Notes: generated by a model from the letters alone, not told the origin. Shown: positions 16,155-24,421, numbered from the stretch's first letter. The stretch: DNA of 40,057 nucleotides from an uncultured Lachnospiraceae bacterium (GCA_902778245.1 CACYXH010000032.1:1-40057); one strand, 5' to 3'. Made by a program: numbers and translations.

Positions 16155-16976
16155 AATACACCGGTTTGACATACAGGCCTCCGTTTGAGGCAAGATCTTT
16201 GCTGCTGCAGGTGACGGCGGGATGCTCGCATAATCGCTGTGCGTTCTGTACCATGTACAGGGAAGTGCCTTTTGCTGCAGAGACCATGGAACAGATCGAG
16301 AAAGACCTTCGGGAGGCACGGGAATATGTTCCGAATATGACCCGGGTGTTTCTTGAGAACGGGGATCCCCGGTGATTGCTGTAAAAATCCATGAATACCT
16401 TCCGAAGGTGGAGACGATCGCCATGTACGCCTCCATCAAGAACATTCGCGGGAAGAGCGATGAGGAACTGAGGAGGCTTCGTTCTCTTGGAATAAATGAA
16501 TTGAATATCGGCGTGGAAAGCGGCCTCGATGAGGCGCTCTCCAGGATGAATAAGGGATATACGGCAGAGGAGGCATTGACGGAACTTGCGCGGCTGAATG
16601 CCGCCGGCATGGATTACGGAGCCAATATCATTTTCGGATGTGCCGGCGAAGGCCATTCGAGGGAGAATGCAGAGGCCACAGCCCGGCTGTTGAATGAAAC
16701 GAAGCCGTATCTGATCTTTACGGGTACAATTCATGCGGATCCCGGCTGCCCGCTCTACGACGATATGCAGTCCGGAACATTCCGGGAGAGTACCTTCGGC
16801 GAATATCTGGAAGAGGAAGAACGGTTCTTATCCCTAATCTGGTGCAGATGCATGGATACCTGAACCGGGATAAGAAGGAAATGCTGGATATCGTACAAAG
16901 AAGACGGAAACAGCTTTCGGACAGGCTTCCGGACAGGCCAGTCAGAGGTGGGGAAGGCGCAATTCTCAACGCATAG
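16151..16976 (+). pseudogene. Radical SAM protein, two disruptions
   Basis: The gene once encoded a radical SAM enzyme: YRPPFEARSLLLQVTAGCSHNRCAFC holds the cluster Cys C25, C30 and C33, then YREVPFAAETMEQIEKDL. After ENGDP the frame breaks near 16368, with about ten family residues missing, and resumes as GTG/IAVKIHEYLPKVETIAMYASIKNIRGKSDEELRRLRSLGINELNIGVESGLDEALSRMNKGY. It breaks again near 16835, where the LHPSN-like block is lost, and resumes as VQMHGYLNRDKKEMLDIVQRRRKQ to the stop at 16974-16976. Two independent disruptions with missing codons point to real decay rather than one sequencing error. Confidence 0.8.
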
Positions 16977-17007
16977 GAATCTGTGGTGAAAGGAAGGGGA
17001 AATTCAG

Positions 17008-17985
17008 ATGGCCGAAGAAAAACTGAAAATCTTATACCTGATGCAGCTGCTGCAGGAAGAGACGGATCCGGGCCATCCCATGAATGCGACACAGCTGTGC
17101 GAACGGATGCAGGCCAGGCATGAGTATTCCTATAACCGGAAAACGATCTATGCGGATATCGAGCGTCTGAAATCCTACGGCATGAAGATCGCGCAGACCA
17201 AGGGGAGCAGCTTCGGGTATTATGTTGAAAAAAGGGATTTTGACCTGGCAGAACTGAAGCTTCTGGTGGATGCCGTGCAGTCATCCAAGTTCATCACGAA
17301 GGAGAAATCGGAGGATCTGATCCGCAAGCTGGCCCGCCAGACCAGTAATGAGAATTCAAAACAGCTGCAGCGGCAGGTGTTCATTTACAACCGGATCAAG
17401 GCGGGCAACGATGCGATCTATGCCAATGTAGATGCAATTCACGAGGCTATTCAGAATAACCGCCAAATCGGTTTTAAGTATTGCGAGTGGACAGTCCGGA
17501 AGGAACTTGTGCGGAAAAAAGATGGCGCCGAGTATATTATTTCGCCATGGGCGCTGACCTGGGATGATGAGAATTACTATCTGGTAGGTTATGAAGATGC
17601 TTCCGGAATGATCAAGCACTACCGTGTTGACAAAATGCAGGAAATCCGGGTGACAGAGGAAAAGCGGCTGGGGAAAGAGCGTTTTAGGGACTTCGATCTG
17701 GCTGCATTTGCCAGGAAAACCTTCGGCATGTACGGCGGACAGGACCGGAGCATCACGCTGGAAGGGGAAAACCGTCTGGTCGGCGTCGTGATCGACCGTT
17801 TCGGGACGGATGTGATGATCTTCCCGCATGATGATGAGCATTTCCATGCCGGCGTGACCGTCACGGTCAGCCCGCAGTTCTTCGGGTGGCTTGCCGGACT
17901 GGGGAAAGGGATCCGGATCAGTTGGCCGGAGGATGTGTGGGAGGAATATAAGGCGTATTTGAGAGAGATAGTGGGTGCGGACTGA
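17008..17985 (+). CDS. WYL-domain transcriptional regulator
   Basis: A 325-residue regulator. Residues 1-70 form a winged helix of the HTH-11/DeoR-like type (YSYNRKTIYADIERLKSYGMKI). A WYL domain follows: AIQNNRQIGFKYCEWTV, then EYIISPWALTWDDENYYLVGYEDASGMIKHYRVDKMQEIRV. WYL proteins sense ligands, often nucleic acid or nucleotides, and control defence, repair and metabolic genes. The C-terminal WCX part reaches WPEDVWEEYKAYLREI. AAGGAAGGGGAAATT lies before ATG 17008. It is downstream of the broken radical SAM gene and upstream of a membrane protein it may control. Confidence 0.9.
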   Translation: MAEEKLKILYLMQLLQEETDPGHPMNATQLCERMQARHEYSYNRKTIYADIERLKSYGMKIAQTKGSSFGYYVEKRDFDLAELKLLVDAVQSSKFITKEKSEDLIRKLARQTSNENSKQLQRQVFIYNRIKAGNDAIYANVDAIHEAIQNNRQIGFKYCEWTVRKELVRKKDGAEYIISPWALTWDDENYYLVGYEDASGMIKHYRVDKMQEIRVTEEKRLGKERFRDFDLAAFARKTFGMYGGQDRSITLEGENRLVGVVIDRFGTDVMIFPHDDEHFHAGVTVTVSPQFFGWLAGLGKGIRISWPEDVWEEYKAYLREIVGAD

Positions 17986-18013
17986 CCGCAGAGGTGATGA
18001 AGGAATTGTACTG

Positions 18014-18754
18014 ATGAACTGGATAAATGCTTTTGAGCTGCTGTGCTATGCCATCACCGCAGTATTTCTATGGGATGTCATCAGGAAAAAGAACCGGGAA
18101 GAGCTCTGCCTGTTTCTTTCCGCAATGATTGCCGGGTTTGCACTGGAATTACTTGCTGTCCGGGTCACAGACATCTATCATTACAGCCCGGACTTTTATA
18201 TCAGCATTGGATTCAAACCGTACCAGTTCCCATTCTTCGGAGGATTGATGTGGGGCGGCCGCGAAATCTCGTTGGATATTACACACCATATGTTCATGAG
18301 TGTGATATGGGTGAACTTCCTCGGGTATATGTTCGAAACGCCCGCGATGGTCTTTATCAGCCTGAAAACTGCGGAAAAGCGCTCCGGCCTTCCTTGTTGG
18401 AAACAGGTGCTTGCTGCCATCGGGATCGGAGCATGCGGTGTTGCGTTTGTGGGAGCAGCGAGCGGGATTTCCCTGCTGCTTAATGCGGTAACGGATGAAT
18501 GGTTTGCCTGTATTGCGTTTTTACTGCTGTGGTGCTTTGTACTGGTGATGATCATTCGGCAGTGTACCGGCATCGGAATCCGTATTTCTCCCGCAAATAA
18601 CTGGGATAAATCTGTACTGATCTACTGGATGGTGATGTACGGTTTCAGTCTTGCGGCGCTGATTCATCTGGGGATCGCATCTGCTGTGCCTGCGTACTTT
18701 ATCTTCGGGTTATTGGTATTTATGGGAACAATAGTTTTGGCAGTGCGGGAATAA
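18014..18754 (+). CDS. Seven-TM membrane protein, unknown
   Basis: A 246-residue integral membrane protein with about seven hydrophobic segments (starting near residues 5, 32, 88, 122, 150, 178 and 215). A conserved-looking stretch with histidine, THHMFMSVIW, lies in the third segment and a polar loop YHYSPDFYISIGFKPYQFPFFGGLMWGG before it. The look is somewhat like carotenoid-biosynthesis-type membrane proteins, but I cannot assign a family. ATG 18014 is preferred over upstream starts because AAGGA at 18000-18004 lies before it. Confidence 0.7.
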   Translation: MNWINAFELLCYAITAVFLWDVIRKKNREELCLFLSAMIAGFALELLAVRVTDIYHYSPDFYISIGFKPYQFPFFGGLMWGGREISLDITHHMFMSVIWVNFLGYMFETPAMVFISLKTAEKRSGLPCWKQVLAAIGIGACGVAFVGAASGISLLLNAVTDEWFACIAFLLLWCFVLVMIIRQCTGIGIRISPANNWDKSVLIYWMVMYGFSLAALIHLGIASAVPAYFIFGLLVFMGTIVLAVRE

Positions 18755-18772
18755 TGGAAGAGGTGATCGTAA

Positions 18773-19330
18773 ATGTCAAAGAAGGGGCTGAGAATTCTGT
18801 TCATAGGAAACAGCCATACGTATTATCATGATCTGCCTGCATGGGTTGCGTTGATGGCGAGAGAGGAAGGATATCAGTGCGACGTGACCATGCTTGCACA
18901 TGGAGGATGGTATCTGCATCAGCATGTAGAGGAACCGGATGTACGGTTCAATATCAAATACGGGCATTATGATTATGTGGTGCTGCAGGAGCATTCCCAT
19001 CCGTTTGACTCTATACCTGAATACAGGAAAGCTGCAGCGACACTTGTCAGCTGGATCCGGGAAGCAGGAAGCACACCTGTAATCTACGGAACCTGGTCAA
19101 TGAAGGAAGAAGAGGCAGTTCAGGAATATATGAATTCAATCAACCGAAAGCTGGCCGAGGACCTGGGTACTCTGTATGCGCCGGTAGGAGAATCCTGGTG
19201 GTCTTACAAATCCAGCTGGCCTGAGATTGAAATGTATGATGAGGACGGTGCACACGCTTCAGAACGAGGAATAGAATTTGCCGCCAAGATTATCTGGCGC
19301 ACAATAGAGACGGATTTCAACCATGGATAA
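18773..19330 (+). CDS. SGNH/GDSL-like hydrolase
   Basis: A 185-residue protein of SGNH hydrolase shape: ILFIGNSHTYYHDLP carries the nucleophile Ser in GNSHT, GGWYLHQH is block II, YDYVVLQEHS is block III and DEDGAHASERG is the C-terminal Asp-His pair. It has no signal peptide, so it should act in the cytoplasm on an ester or acyl substrate that cannot be named. AAGAGGTGAT precedes ATG 18773. It overlaps acylphosphatase by 8 bases. Confidence 0.85.
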   Translation: MSKKGLRILFIGNSHTYYHDLPAWVALMAREEGYQCDVTMLAHGGWYLHQHVEEPDVRFNIKYGHYDYVVLQEHSHPFDSIPEYRKAAATLVSWIREAGSTPVIYGTWSMKEEEAVQEYMNSINRKLAEDLGTLYAPVGESWWSYKSSWPEIEMYDEDGAHASERGIEFAAKIIWRTIETDFNHG

Positions 19331-19604
19331 TAGCAGTGTTGTCCGTAAACACATCATCTTCTATGGATATGTTCAGGGAGTCGGCTTCCGATACAGGGCT
19401 CGTCACGCAGCTGATCTGTATGCCTGCACCAGCTGGGTAAGGAACGAATGGGATGGTTCTGTCTCAATGGAGATCCAGGGAGAAGAATCGCAGATCGATC
19501 AGGTCATTCTTGCAATTGAGAGAGGGACGTATGTCCGGATCGAAAACATGGACGCAAAAACCATTCCGGTTTTGGAACATGAATATGGCTTTCGGACAAG
19601 GTAA
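19323..19604 (+). CDS. Acylphosphatase
   Basis: A 93-residue protein with the acylphosphatase fold: HIIFYGYVQGVGFRYRARHAADLYACTSWVRNEWDGSVSMEIQGE. The phosphate loop is GYVQGVGFR with the catalytic Arg, and the catalytic Asn is in WVRNEWDGSV. It hydrolyses acyl phosphates. In HypF the same domain is a part, but no HypF core is present here. It overlaps the SGNH gene, so the two are cotranslated. Confidence 0.9.
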   Translation: MDNSSVVRKHIIFYGYVQGVGFRYRARHAADLYACTSWVRNEWDGSVSMEIQGEESQIDQVILAIERGTYVRIENMDAKTIPVLEHEYGFRTR

Positions 19605-19610
19605 GGAATT

Positions 19611-20084
19611 ATGCTTGAAGAAACGATGCAGATTAAGCATCTGACTGCAGAGCAGGATGCTGCTGTGGCGGAACTGGTACGTACAAACCTGAAAGCGCAC
19701 GGGCTTGATATTCCCGGCACGGTTTATTTTGATGATGGATTGGATCATTTGAGCAGCTTTTATGATCATCCGGGGCGGGCATACTATGTCCTGATGCAGG
19801 ATGAGACAGTAGTTGGCGGGATTGGTCTGGCTGAATTTGGTGGTTTTGAAGCCTGCTGTGAGCTCCAGAAGCTGTATTTGAGCGATGCTGTAAAGGGCAG
19901 GGGCATAGGATATGACATGATTGCCTATATTGAAAATCGTGCCAGGGAGAATGGCTATCACCGGATATATCTGGAGACGCACAACAACCTGCAGGCAGCG
20001 ATTCACATTTATAAGAACGCAGGATATAAGGAAATCCCACGGCCTGCGAGTGTAGTACATAGTACGATGGACCGATTTTTCTGA
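19611..20084 (+). CDS. GNAT family N-acetyltransferase
   Basis: A 157-residue GNAT protein: AAVAELVRTNLKAHGLDIPGT, YYVLMQDETVVGGIGLAEF, LQKLYLSDAVKGRGIGYDMIAYIENRARENGYHRIYLETHNNLQAAIHIYKNAGYKEI. The VKGRGIGYDMI segment is the acetyl-CoA pyrophosphate loop. It resembles YjcF/PaiA-type small-molecule acetyltransferases. It starts 7 bases after the acylphosphatase and ends the plus-strand cargo run. The substrate is unknown. Confidence 0.88.
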   Translation: MLEETMQIKHLTAEQDAAVAELVRTNLKAHGLDIPGTVYFDDGLDHLSSFYDHPGRAYYVLMQDETVVGGIGLAEFGGFEACCELQKLYLSDAVKGRGIGYDMIAYIENRARENGYHRIYLETHNNLQAAIHIYKNAGYKEIPRPASVVHSTMDRFF

Positions 20085-20091
20085 AAGAACT

Positions 20092-20124
20092 GTAAAAAAC
20101 AGCCTGCGCTCAGGCAGACTGTTT
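20092..20124. terminator. Possible bidirectional terminator
   Basis: Between two convergent genes, AACAG/CTGTT and CCTG/CAGG can pair around a CGCT loop, with an A-run before and T-rich sequence after. It overlaps the last codons of the minus-strand zinc-ribbon gene. It could end transcription from both sides. Confidence 0.5.
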
Positions 20125-20286
20125 GGAAAATGGCTTTCGAAAATACCAGTATTCTTCGGTTTCCTTCTCGTTGGCTGCCCGGATGGCAGGTTTGCCGCAG
20201 TCCGGGCAGCAGCCGTAGTTGGGATCGCCCTCAAAGAGGAAGTGACAGCTGGAACAGATCCGGATATCGTTGTTCGTCTTCTTCAT
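20110..20286 (-). CDS. Small zinc-ribbon protein
   Basis: A 58-residue protein (MKKTNNDIRICSSCHFLFEG...) with paired cysteines C11/C14 and C27/C30 (plus C26), a rubredoxin-like or rubrerythrin-like zinc knuckle, followed by EKETEEYWYFRKPFSKQ. AAAGGAATT before ATG 20286 supports this start. It overlaps the DUF5131 gene by 56 bases and is the last gene of the minus-strand operon. It may bind zinc or nucleic acid. Confidence 0.7.
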   Translation of the reverse strand: MKKTNNDIRICSSCHFLFEGDPNYGCCPDCGKPAIRAANEKETEEYWYFRKPFSKQSA

Positions 20287-21040
20287 ATAATTCCTTTCTA
20301 AACCGCTCCGGCGGCATGTAGTCGATTTTTGCTTTGGCGGCCTGTGTCTGTTGGTCCTTGCGTGGAATATGGTAGATCTGGTCGCCGCGTTTGAAGTTGG
20401 CACCGGTCTGCTTGAAATGGAACGGCACTTCGTATTTTACACACTGGCACATGGTATCGAGCACCCAGGCATAGTCACAGATGCGGGCTTCATCCCCGGA
20501 TTCCCCGCCGCAGACAACCTGGTCGATCTCCTTCCCGTACTTTTCCAGAAAGCGTTCGATGTGGATCGGGCCGAGCATCGGCTCATGGATAATGGATTTA
20601 TGGCGGATCGGCAGCTCCAGAAAGACGGGCAGCCGCTTGTCTGCCATGTACTGGTTCTCGCAGGTGCAGCAGATGTGCACGTTCCTGTATCCGTCTCCCC
20701 AGTCCTCCGGAAGGCTGACGTGGAATCGCTCCGGGCGCTTTGTGACAAAGAAGAAATCAAGGTCTGCGCGGGTGCGCATCATGGCCCATGCCTCTTTCCG
20801 CCACTCATCCGCAGTCGGATGGAAGAAATCGGATGTGAAGCAGGTGTAGACGACGCCGTCTTCCGGTTTGACCTTGTAATTGCCTTTTCTGTCCTTGCGG
20901 ATGGGGAGGTCAAAGGCTTTTGTCTTCGTGACAATGGAGGAGTCCTTGCCGAATTCTGCGTCGCGGCGGTAGACATAGCAATGCTGGCATCCCGCCGATA
21001 CTTTTGTACATCCGTGCCACAGGTTCCATGTGGTAGACAT
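20231..21040 (-). CDS. DUF5131 (phage Gp37/Gp68-like) protein
   Basis: A 269-residue protein of the DUF5131 family: TTWNLWHGCTKVSAGCQHCYVYRRDAEF, with C11, C18 and C21 arranged C-x6-C-x2-C, then CFTSDFFHPTADEWRKEAWAMM, FFFVTKRPERF, VHICCTCENQYMADKRLPVFLELP, VVCGGESGDEARICDYAWVLDTMCQC. The Cys cluster and fold relate it to radical SAM proteins, but no activity is established. AAAGGAGGAGG precedes the start. It follows the polymerase partner gene by 48 bases in an operon tied to DNA damage tolerance. Confidence 0.88.
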   Translation of the reverse strand: MSTTWNLWHGCTKVSAGCQHCYVYRRDAEFGKDSSIVTKTKAFDLPIRKDRKGNYKVKPEDGVVYTCFTSDFFHPTADEWRKEAWAMMRTRADLDFFFVTKRPERFHVSLPEDWGDGYRNVHICCTCENQYMADKRLPVFLELPIRHKSIIHEPMLGPIHIERFLEKYGKEIDQVVCGGESGDEARICDYAWVLDTMCQCVKYEVPFHFKQTGANFKRGDQIYHIPRKDQQTQAAKAKIDYMPPERFRKELYEEDEQRYPDLFQLSLPL

Positions 21041-21088
21041 TGGCCTCCTCCTTTCGATCGTCTGCTTCGTTATCCGGACAGTTTCTTC

Positions 21089-21616
21089 TTAAGGTATATC
21101 ATCTCCTATGCCGGCAAACAAGCTTCCGGTGACAGAAGTGATATCGTCAATGGGGATCTCAGTATCACCGACGGTAATCATCCCGGTGATGTCATCGACC
21201 TTCCGGCAGATGCCGGATACGGTTTCATAAAGCCCGCCGGTGCCGTAGGCGAAGCTGTTCCTGTCCGTGCAGGGAGAGAAATACTCCACGCTGACCAGCG
21301 GCCGGTTCCTGCGGACTTCCCGGCTGTTCCGGGTCAGGCGCCGGAGAACGGACAGCTTTTTGTCCAGGTTCTCATGTTCCTCTTCACTCAGGTGCCGTCG
21401 GTCACAGTATGCGACTTCTTTGCTCGCAATGCAGTCGCCAAATCCGGCAAGGGCATCAAAAGCGGAAAAGATCTTGGCCCGGTGCACGGTATCCATCGGC
21501 GGATGTTTCCGCCAGAAATCATCATATTTTTCGTGCCGCGGCCTCCCGTGAAGGAAGAGCGCGCGATATTCAAAACCCGGCGGCATGGGCATATAGCCGA
21601 TAACTGCTGTACTCAT
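21089..21616 (-). CDS. Partner protein of Y-family polymerase (YolD-like role)
   Basis: A 175-residue protein: AVIGYMPMPPGFEYRALFLHGRPRHEKYDDFWRKHPPMDTVHRAKIFSAFDALAGF. It is the gene that regularly follows Y-family polymerases in Clostridia mobile elements. The core RHEKYDDFWRKHPPM...RAKIFSAFDALAGF resembles YolD-type proteins that accompany UmuC/PolV in Bacillota. It starts 28 bases after the polymerase stop, with AAAGGAGAATTG as ribosome binding site. A role in lesion bypass with that polymerase is inferred from context. Confidence 0.75.
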   Translation of the reverse strand: MSTAVIGYMPMPPGFEYRALFLHGRPRHEKYDDFWRKHPPMDTVHRAKIFSAFDALAGFGDCIASKEVAYCDRRHLSEEEHENLDKKLSVLRRLTRNSREVRRNRPLVSVEYFSPCTDRNSFAYGTGGLYETVSGICRKVDDITGMITVGDTEIPIDDITSVTGSLFAGIGDDIP

Positions 21617-21643
21617 TTCTGCAATTCTCCTTTCCGGGACTGC

Positions 21644-23185
21644 TTAGAACTCTGAAGGTTCAAGTGCTCCCGTTTTTCCTGATTTATGGCCCCCGATTTG
21701 TTCGTTGCGCACCATCGTAGTCGCACCTTCCAGCATGTTGATTCCCTTTACGACGGCATTCTTCCCGTATCGCTGCCGGATCCCCAGCATTGCTCCCTGG
21801 ATGGCTTTTTCCCTCTCCAGCGCTTCATAGTCCGTGAACAGGTCCAGCTGGTACATCCCGTTATCTGCGGAAGTCTTGTCGGCATTGACACCCAGCCTCC
21901 GGATCAGGAGCCGCCGGTCCACCTTTTTATCGAAGGCATCGGCCATGGCCTGTGAGACGGCTGCATAGGAACTGGTAGCATTGGTGAAACGGACCGTGCC
22001 GTTCGCGTGTTTCGGGTGGAGCCTCCCGTAGAAGTCGATGGAGAGCGGCCCGTCATAATTCGGGCATTCCTCCAGGCTTTTCCAGTCAAAACTGACCCAC
22101 CAGGTGAAGACGCGGGAGACCAGGTTCTTTCGATACATATCGGCGCAGAGTACATCGATCATTTCCAGAAACACAATGCGGGCTTCGTTGAACTTATATG
22201 GCCTTGGCAGCACCTGCCCGTTCGACAGGCTGTTCCGTGAGGGTTTAAAGCTCTTGATGTCCCGCATGGTCACCGGCTCGATGCCCCAGGCGTGGTCGAT
22301 CAGGATCTCCCCGTCGATGCCGAACTCCTTATAAAACCATTCTTCATTGAGGACGGATTTCTCCGCAATCTCACCCATGGTGTACATGTAGTTTTTCTGC
22401 AGCCGGTTTGCCTTGCCCGGCCCGATCTGCCAGAAATCCGTGAGCGGCCGGTGGTTCCAGAGGCGGAAACAGTAGGAGCTTTCGTTCAGCTCCGCGATCC
22501 GCACGCCGTCCTTGTCCGGCGCGGCCTTCTTGGCAACGATATCCATCGCGACCTTGGCAAGATACAGGTTCGTGCCGATCCCGACAGTGGCAGTGATGCC
22601 GGTTGTCTTCAGGACATCCCGGATCATGGCCATCGCCATGATATGCGCCGGATGCTGCCCGGTCTTTTCTGCTTCTTTCTCATACAGGTGCAGGTACGGC
22701 GTCGCGTAGACGAATACCTCGTCCACGCTGTATACGTGGATGTCTTCTGCCGCGGCATAGCGCAGGTAGATGGAATAGATCAGGGCCGATACCCGTTCGT
22801 ACTCTGCCATCCTTGGTGTTGCGATGTAGTAGAGTATTCTGGTGTGGTGTGTCCGCTCATAAAGTCGGATGGCCTGCTTTGCTTCAAAGAGCCTTGGGCG
22901 GGAGGGGACGCCGATTGCCTTCAGTGCTGGGCTGACCGCCAGGCATATGGTCTGATCCGATCTGGTCGGATCCGCCACCAGAAGGTTTGCCTTCAGAGGA
23001 TCCACATGTCTGGCCACACATTCGATCGAGGCATAGAATGATTTCTGATCGATTGCCAGAAAACAGTCACGATCCCGGGGGAGGGTAAATTTTTGGCCGG
23101 GTTTTTCCTCCGGGAACTTTGCATCAGAATACTTCCTGTGACCAGCTGCCATTCGAGCCTTCTGAAATTGTGATTCCGCCGGCAT
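21644..23185 (-). CDS. Y-family translesion DNA polymerase (UmuC-like)
   Basis: A 513-residue Y-family polymerase. Catalytic blocks are CFLAIDQKSFYASIECVARHVDP, DQTICLAVSPALKAIGV, and IHVYSVDEVFVYATPY with the D-E pair. Palm, fingers and thumb are followed by FWQIGPGKANRLQKNYMYTMGEIAEKS (helix-hairpin-helix) and a little-finger part. The C-terminus contains the beta-clamp binding motif QLDLF (about residue 450). The start ATG 23185 is chosen because AAGGAAGG lies just before; GTG 23194 is the alternative. It performs lesion bypass, probably mutagenic, and is preceded in the operon by ImmA and an XRE regulator. Confidence 0.9.
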   Translation of the reverse strand: MPAESQFQKARMAAGHRKYSDAKFPEEKPGQKFTLPRDRDCFLAIDQKSFYASIECVARHVDPLKANLLVADPTRSDQTICLAVSPALKAIGVPSRPRLFEAKQAIRLYERTHHTRILYYIATPRMAEYERVSALIYSIYLRYAAAEDIHVYSVDEVFVYATPYLHLYEKEAEKTGQHPAHIMAMAMIRDVLKTTGITATVGIGTNLYLAKVAMDIVAKKAAPDKDGVRIAELNESSYCFRLWNHRPLTDFWQIGPGKANRLQKNYMYTMGEIAEKSVLNEEWFYKEFGIDGEILIDHAWGIEPVTMRDIKSFKPSRNSLSNGQVLPRPYKFNEARIVFLEMIDVLCADMYRKNLVSRVFTWWVSFDWKSLEECPNYDGPLSIDFYGRLHPKHANGTVRFTNATSSYAAVSQAMADAFDKKVDRRLLIRRLGVNADKTSADNGMYQLDLFTDYEALEREKAIQGAMLGIRQRYGKNAVVKGINMLEGATTMVRNEQIGGHKSGKTGALEPSEF

Positions 23186-23314
23186 ATCGGTCACCTTCCT
23201 TCATGCTTCGCGAGGAACATTTGTTCGTCTGCCTGGGTGAAATATAAGGCAGACAAACGCCTGCCTGTATATCTGTTTTGATTACGACATAAACTGATCC
23301 GTTCCCGGATCGGA

Positions 23315-23866
23315 TTACAGCTCCCCTGCATTATCCCCGATGGTCCCGAGGAAATTCCTCTTGGGAAGATCGGGCAGCCGGTACATAATTCCGTCATTTC
23401 CCTTCATTTCGTGCTGCTTGATCAGCAGAAGGTTCACGTTGAGATTCATGGCCCTGGCTGTCTGTACGATGTCATAGCCGCAGAACGACATGTAATCGTT
23501 CATTTCTTCTTCGTCAATCAGGAGGTTGGCGGCAAAGATATTGGCCTCGTACTCCGTGCTGCTGCGGATATCGAAGATCTCATACTCATAGATGGTCTGG
23601 TTTTTCATCCGCCGGCAGAGCTTCCTGTGCAGCATGGCATGGCCGAGTTCGTGGGCGCAGACGATCCGCTTCATTTCATCGGAAAGATTGTTGTTGATGA
23701 AGATGAAGGGGACATTCAGCATCAGGGAGAATGCACCTTTCTGCCGGTCAAAGTCATCCCGCAGCATGATCTCGATGCCTTTTTCACGGCAGATCCGGAA
23801 CGGGTCCCGGGTGCCGTATCTGCTGATCAGTTTTGAAGGGATCAGATAAGCGTCCGGATTCTTCAT
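23315..23866 (-). CDS. ImmA/IrrE family metalloprotease
   Basis: A 183-residue zinc metallopeptidase with HELGH at residues 72-76 (IVCAHELGHAMLHRKL) and a downstream EYEANIFAANLLID segment carrying the third ligand Glu. ImmA proteins cleave Xre-type repressors, as in ICEBs1 of Bacillus subtilis where ImmA cuts ImmR after DNA damage. The XRE gene lies just upstream in the operon, 112 bases away. This makes it the likely anti-repressor for the polymerase operon. GGAGGTAGTG precedes the start. Confidence 0.88.
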   Translation of the reverse strand: MKNPDAYLIPSKLISRYGTRDPFRICREKGIEIMLRDDFDRQKGAFSLMLNVPFIFINNNLSDEMKRIVCAHELGHAMLHRKLCRRMKNQTIYEYEIFDIRSSTEYEANIFAANLLIDEEEMNDYMSFCGYDIVQTARAMNLNVNLLLIKQHEMKGNDGIMYRLPDLPKRNFLGTIGDNAGEL

Positions 23867-23978
23867 AGAACACTACCTCCATCTCGTGCGCGGTGCGCGA
23901 GAAACGCGGTGCGCGCGCATTTTTCGGGAGGGTGGTTTCCTTTATGGATGCGCATGCGCATCATATGCGAGGCTGGCT
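23867..23978. repeat. GC-rich repeat copy 2 and 16-bp palindrome
   Basis: This gap between the XRE and immA genes holds CGTGCGCGGTGCGCGAG (23885-23901) and CGCGGTGCGCGCGC (23905-23918), the second copy of the element inside DUF523. It also holds the perfect palindrome GATGCGCATGCGCATC (23947-23962). The palindrome could be a protein site or a cruciform. The repeat may disturb or regulate the read-through from the XRE gene to immA. Confidence 0.6.
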
Positions 23979-24395
23979 TCACGTCTCTTCCCCATCCCTG
24001 TACTTCTTCGGGACGAACTTGCGGTTGATCTCTTTGGCCTTCCAATAGGCATCCTGAAGTGCACGCATCATGGCATCCATGTCGCGTTCTTCCAGTTCGC
24101 CTCCGGCATAGAGCGCCTCGACATCCTTCACCAGTTTTTCTGCCTGGCGCCGGCCGCGGCTGCCGTATTTTTCGGAAGCCTGGATGGTGAATTCCGCATT
24201 TTCATCCATAAGAGAGGCAAGATCGATATCCAGCACTTCGGCAAGGCGCACGTAGCTGTCCTTGCTTTTCGGCATACGGGAACCACTCTCATAGTTAATG
24301 ATCGTCCGGACGGCGATGTGTGTCCTTGCCGCAAGTTCTTTTTGGGATAATCCCCGCTCCTTCCTGGCTGCGCGGACCTTTTCTCCGAATGTCAT
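23979..24395 (-). CDS. XRE-family repressor (ImmR-like)
   Basis: A 138-residue protein: TFGEKVRAARKERGLSQKELAARTHIAVRTIINYESGSRMPKSKDSYVRLAEVLDIDLASLM is a Cro/C1-type HTH, followed by a helical C-terminal part with VKDVEALYAGGELEERDMDAMMRALQDAYW and a basic end. AAAGGAGGTCATCC sits before ATG 24395. It heads the minus-strand operon and pairs with ImmA. Its likely operators are the TGCAAC-containing sites at 24562-24643. ImmR-like repression relieved by ImmA cleavage is inferred from other elements. Confidence 0.85.
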   Translation of the reverse strand: MTFGEKVRAARKERGLSQKELAARTHIAVRTIINYESGSRMPKSKDSYVRLAEVLDIDLASLMDENAEFTIQASEKYGSRGRRQAEKLVKDVEALYAGGELEERDMDAMMRALQDAYWKAKEINRKFVPKKYRDGEET

Positions 24396-24421
24396 TGGAT
24401 GACCTCCTTTTCTGCTTTTTT

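Noticed and set aside
20351..21655. Long open frame on the plus strand, 434 codons
   Set aside because: It is antisense to DUF5131 and the polymerase partner gene; the peptide has no family sequence.
22292..23041. Plus-strand open frame, 249 codons
   Set aside because: It is the mirror of the Y-family polymerase gene.
23315..24395. Type II toxin-antitoxin pair
   Set aside because: The HELGH protease and the longer XRE protein fit the ImmA/ImmR regulator pair better, and both lead into the polymerase operon.
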